From PHAA01 sp034678805 (GTDB lineage Bacteria; Bacillota; Syntrophomonadia; Syntrophomonadales; Syntrophomonadaceae): 8,437 nucleotides of DNA. Each line of letters starts with the position of its first letter. Position 1 is the first letter of the stretch. Positions 7,043 through 8,437 of the stretch are shown here, one piece after another. Under the pieces are notes generated by a model. The model ran no database searches and was not told where the DNA came from. It worked only from the letters and a program-made list of their open reading frames with translations. Made by a program: the position numbers and the translations under genes. Location: NCBI GenBank assembly GCA_034678805.1, contig JAXDBN010000223.1, forward strand, positions 1 to 8,437, given 5' to 3'.

Positions 7043-7084
7043 TTGATTCTAAAGTTAGAATAATTTGTAATATAGTAATATAAT
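7043..7084 (+). promoter_or_regulatory. Promoter region of the serine acetyltransferase gene
   Basis: TTGATT (7043-7048) and TGTAAT (7066-7071) are 17 bp apart. A perfect TATAAT (7079-7084) lies just downstream, but with only poor -35 candidates. The two -10-like elements are embedded in a perfect tandem duplication of GTAATATA (7067-7074 and 7075-7082). The start would be near 7078-7091, giving a leader of about 100 nt. Confidence 0.55.
7046..7061. promoter_or_regulatory. Candidate operator palindrome in the acetyltransferase promoter
   Basis: ATTCTAAAGTTAGAAT is a perfect 7-bp inverted repeat with a 2-bp centre. It overlaps the end of the -35 and fills the -35/-10 spacer, a classic repressor position. 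It is unrelated in sequence to the repeats near marR. The binding protein is unknown. Confidence 0.5.
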
Positions 7085-7177
7085 GATTGCAATTCACGAG
7101 AATACTATCCGCTGAGGGAGGAATTGTCACCTGGCTTAATACATCAGCCAACTTCAAATACAATTTAAAATAGAATT

Positions 7178-7183
7178 GGAGGT
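7178..7183 (+). promoter_or_regulatory. Ribosome binding site of the serine acetyltransferase gene
   Basis: GGAGGT, 8 nt before the ATG at 7192-7194. It is the only strong site near an in-frame start. Confidence 0.8.
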
Positions 7184-7191
7184 ACAAAAGG

Positions 7192-8118
7192 ATGAACGAT
7201 CTGTTCGAGAAGCAGTTAAAAGAACTAGTACCCGGGATTGTTGAAGGGCACAGCAACTTTACTCATACCAGGTCCTGGGATCCCGGCGCACTGCCCAATC
7301 GCAATATAATCATTAATATCATAGGCACTTTTAGGCAGGTATTGTTTCCCCAGTATTTTGGCAAGCAAAACCTGACCAATCCCACCATGGAATATTATAT
7401 CGGCAACTTGATCCTCGATATCTTTGAAAAGCTTCAGGGACAGATAGTCTGTGCACTGAAACATAAGGCAATCCAAACCAATGATGTCAACATCGACTTT
7501 GAAGAATGTGCGGCCTCCATCTGCCGGGAGTTCCTGGCTAGAATCCCGGGCATAATGGAGATACTGGCTACCGATGTCCAGGCCGCCTTCGCTGGCGATC
7601 CCGCCGCTGAAGACGAGGATGAAATAATCTTCTCTTACCCTGGAGTCTTTGCCATCTTTGTTTACAGATTGGCCCACGAACTATATTTACTCAAGGTCCC
7701 GCTCATTCCCAGAATTATGACCGAATATGCCCACAGCCGGACCGGTATCGATATTCATGCCGGTGCCACTATCGGCAAATATTTCTTTATGGACCACGGG
7801 ACCGGTATAGTCATCGGTGAGACCACTATTATCGGTGATTACGTGACTATATACCAGGGTGTTACGATCGGGGCGCTGTCTACCCGCGGCGCTGACCAAT
7901 TGCGGGGTAAGAAACGCCATCCCACCATAGAGGATAATGTCGTTATCTATTCCGGGGCTTCGATTCTGGGTGGCCAAACTCTAATCGGCCGTGATAGTGT
8001 GATAGGCAGTAACGTTTTCATAACCCAGCCGGTTCCCAGCGGAACCAGGGTGAACCTTAAAAACCAGGAACTAATCTTTCAAGACCGGTCCCATCAGGAG
8101 TTTACCCAGGAATTCTAG
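7192..8118 (+). CDS. epsC: Serine O-acetyltransferase (CysE function, EpsC-type)
   Basis: Transfers acetyl from acetyl-CoA to L-serine to give O-acetylserine, the precursor for cysteine synthesis, in the cytoplasm. The 308-residue protein has a helical N-terminal region (about 1-170) and a C-terminal left-handed beta-helix of hexapeptide repeats (about 185-290). The catalytic pair is visible as Asp187 in GIDIHAGATIG and His202 in DHGTGIVIGE, with the same 15-residue spacing as Asp143 and His158 of E. coli CysE. The N-terminus is about 44 residues longer than CysE, and the segments FSYPGVFAI and LIPRIMTEYAHS are typical of the EpsC-type subfamily of Clostridia. The usual Cys-rich segment in the helical region appears reduced to two cysteines in ECAASICRE. 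No cysK lies next to it, and it reads away from the efflux operon, so it is probably an independent unit with its own palindrome-bearing promoter. cysE is an acceptable alternative name. Confidence 0.92.
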   Translation: MNDLFEKQLKELVPGIVEGHSNFTHTRSWDPGALPNRNIIINIIGTFRQVLFPQYFGKQNLTNPTMEYYIGNLILDIFEKLQGQIVCALKHKAIQTNDVNIDFEECAASICREFLARIPGIMEILATDVQAAFAGDPAAEDEDEIIFSYPGVFAIFVYRLAHELYLLKVPLIPRIMTEYAHSRTGIDIHAGATIGKYFFMDHGTGIVIGETTIIGDYVTIYQGVTIGALSTRGADQLRGKKRHPTIEDNVVIYSGASILGGQTLIGRDSVIGSNVFITQPVPSGTRVNLKNQELIFQDRSHQEFTQEF

Positions 8119-8233
8119 AGTTAGGATAAATCAGCCCCTCAGTCAATACGTTCAAAGAAAGACGGTAGTGAAATGGGCTCTGCTTAGATCAGATAAATAA
8201 AACAGGGGGCAAGCCTGATAACCATAGGAATTG

Positions 8234-8241
8234 AAAGGAGG
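8234..8241 (+). promoter_or_regulatory. Ribosome binding site of the crotonase-family gene
   Basis: AAAGGAGG, a near-perfect anti-16S match, 8 nt before the ATG at 8250. It establishes that the partial gene at the window edge starts there. Confidence 0.8.
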
Positions 8242-8249
8242 AGGCCAAT

Positions 8250-8437
8250 ATGGCAGAAGAAAACCTGGTATTGGTGGAAAAGTCGAACGGGATTGCCTGG
8301 ATAACGATGAACCGTCCTGAAGCCCTAAATGCCCTAACCCTCGGTATGATCAATGGTTTGACGGATGCGGTCATTGCGGCTGATAAGGATCCTGAGGTTG
8401 GCGTAATGGTCATCACCGGAGTGGGCCGGGCCTGGTG
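8250..8437 (+). CDS. Enoyl-CoA hydratase/isomerase (crotonase) family protein, 5' part only
   Basis: The first 62 codons and 2 nt of an open frame that runs off the window. The visible part starts MAEENLVLVEKSNGIAWITM and contains NRPEALNAL and then VMVITGVGRAW. These match the first beta strands of crotonases, and the last piece leads into the family's usual GxGRAFCAG oxyanion-hole region, which is cut off. Members act on acyl-CoA thioesters (hydration, isomerisation, decarboxylation and others), so the exact reaction cannot be told from this piece. The 131-bp gap after the acetyltransferase holds neither a clear promoter nor a clear terminator. Co-transcription with it is possible but functionally unexpected. 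Confidence 0.88.
   Translation, partial: MAEENLVLVEKSNGIAWITMNRPEALNALTLGMINGLTDAVIAADKDPEVGVMVITGVGRAW

Larger units (their letters stand above)
6842..7191. other. Divergent intergenic control region (350 bp)
   Basis: AT-rich, gene-free stretch between marR and the acetyltransferase. It holds a minus-strand promoter with overlapping inverted repeats (6881-6939), a hairpin (6981-7002), a second weak hairpin followed by a T-rich run (7018-7044), a plus-strand promoter with an internal palindrome (7043-7084), and a roughly 100-nt leader before the ATG at 7192. No convincing small ORF was found here. Confidence 0.75.

Noticed and set aside
7114..7168. Leader peptide starting at TTG 7124 after GAGGGAGG
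   Set aside because: The purine-rich site is only 2 nt from the TTG, too close for normal initiation. The 14-codon frame (ending at TAA 7166-7168) has no cysteine or other telling residues.
7085..7191. T-box or S-box (SAM) riboswitch in the acetyltransferase leader
   Set aside because: The leader is only about 100 nt, lacks the T-box AGGGTGG-type antiterminator motif and the S-box core, and has no terminator. Only weak 5-bp pairings such as TGGCT (7132-7136) with AGCCA (7146-7150) are present.
7038..7256. Minus-strand frame across the acetyltransferase start
   Set aside because: It covers the promoter and ribosome binding site of the acetyltransferase and has no recognisable content.
8133..8217. 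Terminator after the acetyltransferase gene
   Set aside because: AGCCC (8133-8137) and GGGCT (8175-8179) are too far apart, and CAGG/CCTG (8203-8217) is only 4 bp. Neither is followed by a T-run.

Overview
The window looks like a chromosomal segment from an anaerobic, mid-GC Firmicute, most likely class Clostridia. This is an inference from gene content and signals: strong AGGAGG-type ribosome binding sites, a TTG start, a BmrCD/TM287-288-like heterodimeric exporter, an EpsC-type serine acetyltransferase and a crotonase. A syntrophic fatty-acid or amino-acid oxidiser would fit, but no rRNA or other species marker is present.

Left edge (about 1-847, + strand): a complete ZIP-family metal importer resembling ZupT. 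It converges on, and overlaps by 8 bp, the end of a long minus-strand operon.

Minus-strand operon (6841 down to 840): five tightly packed genes. In transcription order they are a MarR-family regulator, a short membrane-anchored HlyD-like protein without a coiled-coil hairpin, a lipoprotein membrane fusion protein (MFP) with a long hairpin, and the two halves of a heterodimeric ABC exporter. Each half carries the complementary set of degenerate ATPase residues expected of such pairs: D for E and Q for H in the 577-aa half, and ISQGQ for LSGGQ in the 644-aa half. The first two genes overlap by 8 bp, the last two overlap by ATGA, and the other gaps are 13 and 28 bp. The operon looks like a MarR-controlled drug or metabolite efflux system. 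Its odd point is that a BmrCD-type exporter, which normally works alone, travels with two adaptor proteins.

Divergent control region (6842-7191): AT-rich, with signals for both directions. On the marR side there is a TTTACC-N17-TATACT promoter whose -35 is overlapped by a perfect 16-bp inverted repeat, and half of that repeat recurs 17 bp away. This is a convincing candidate for MarR autoregulation. On the acetyltransferase side there is a TTGATT-N17-TGTAAT promoter carrying a second, unrelated 16-bp palindrome between -35 and -10.

Right part (7192-8437, + strand): a serine O-acetyltransferase (cysteine synthesis), followed after 131 bp by the 5' end of an enoyl-CoA hydratase/isomerase family gene that runs off the window. 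No RNA genes, insertion sequences or CRISPR arrays were seen.
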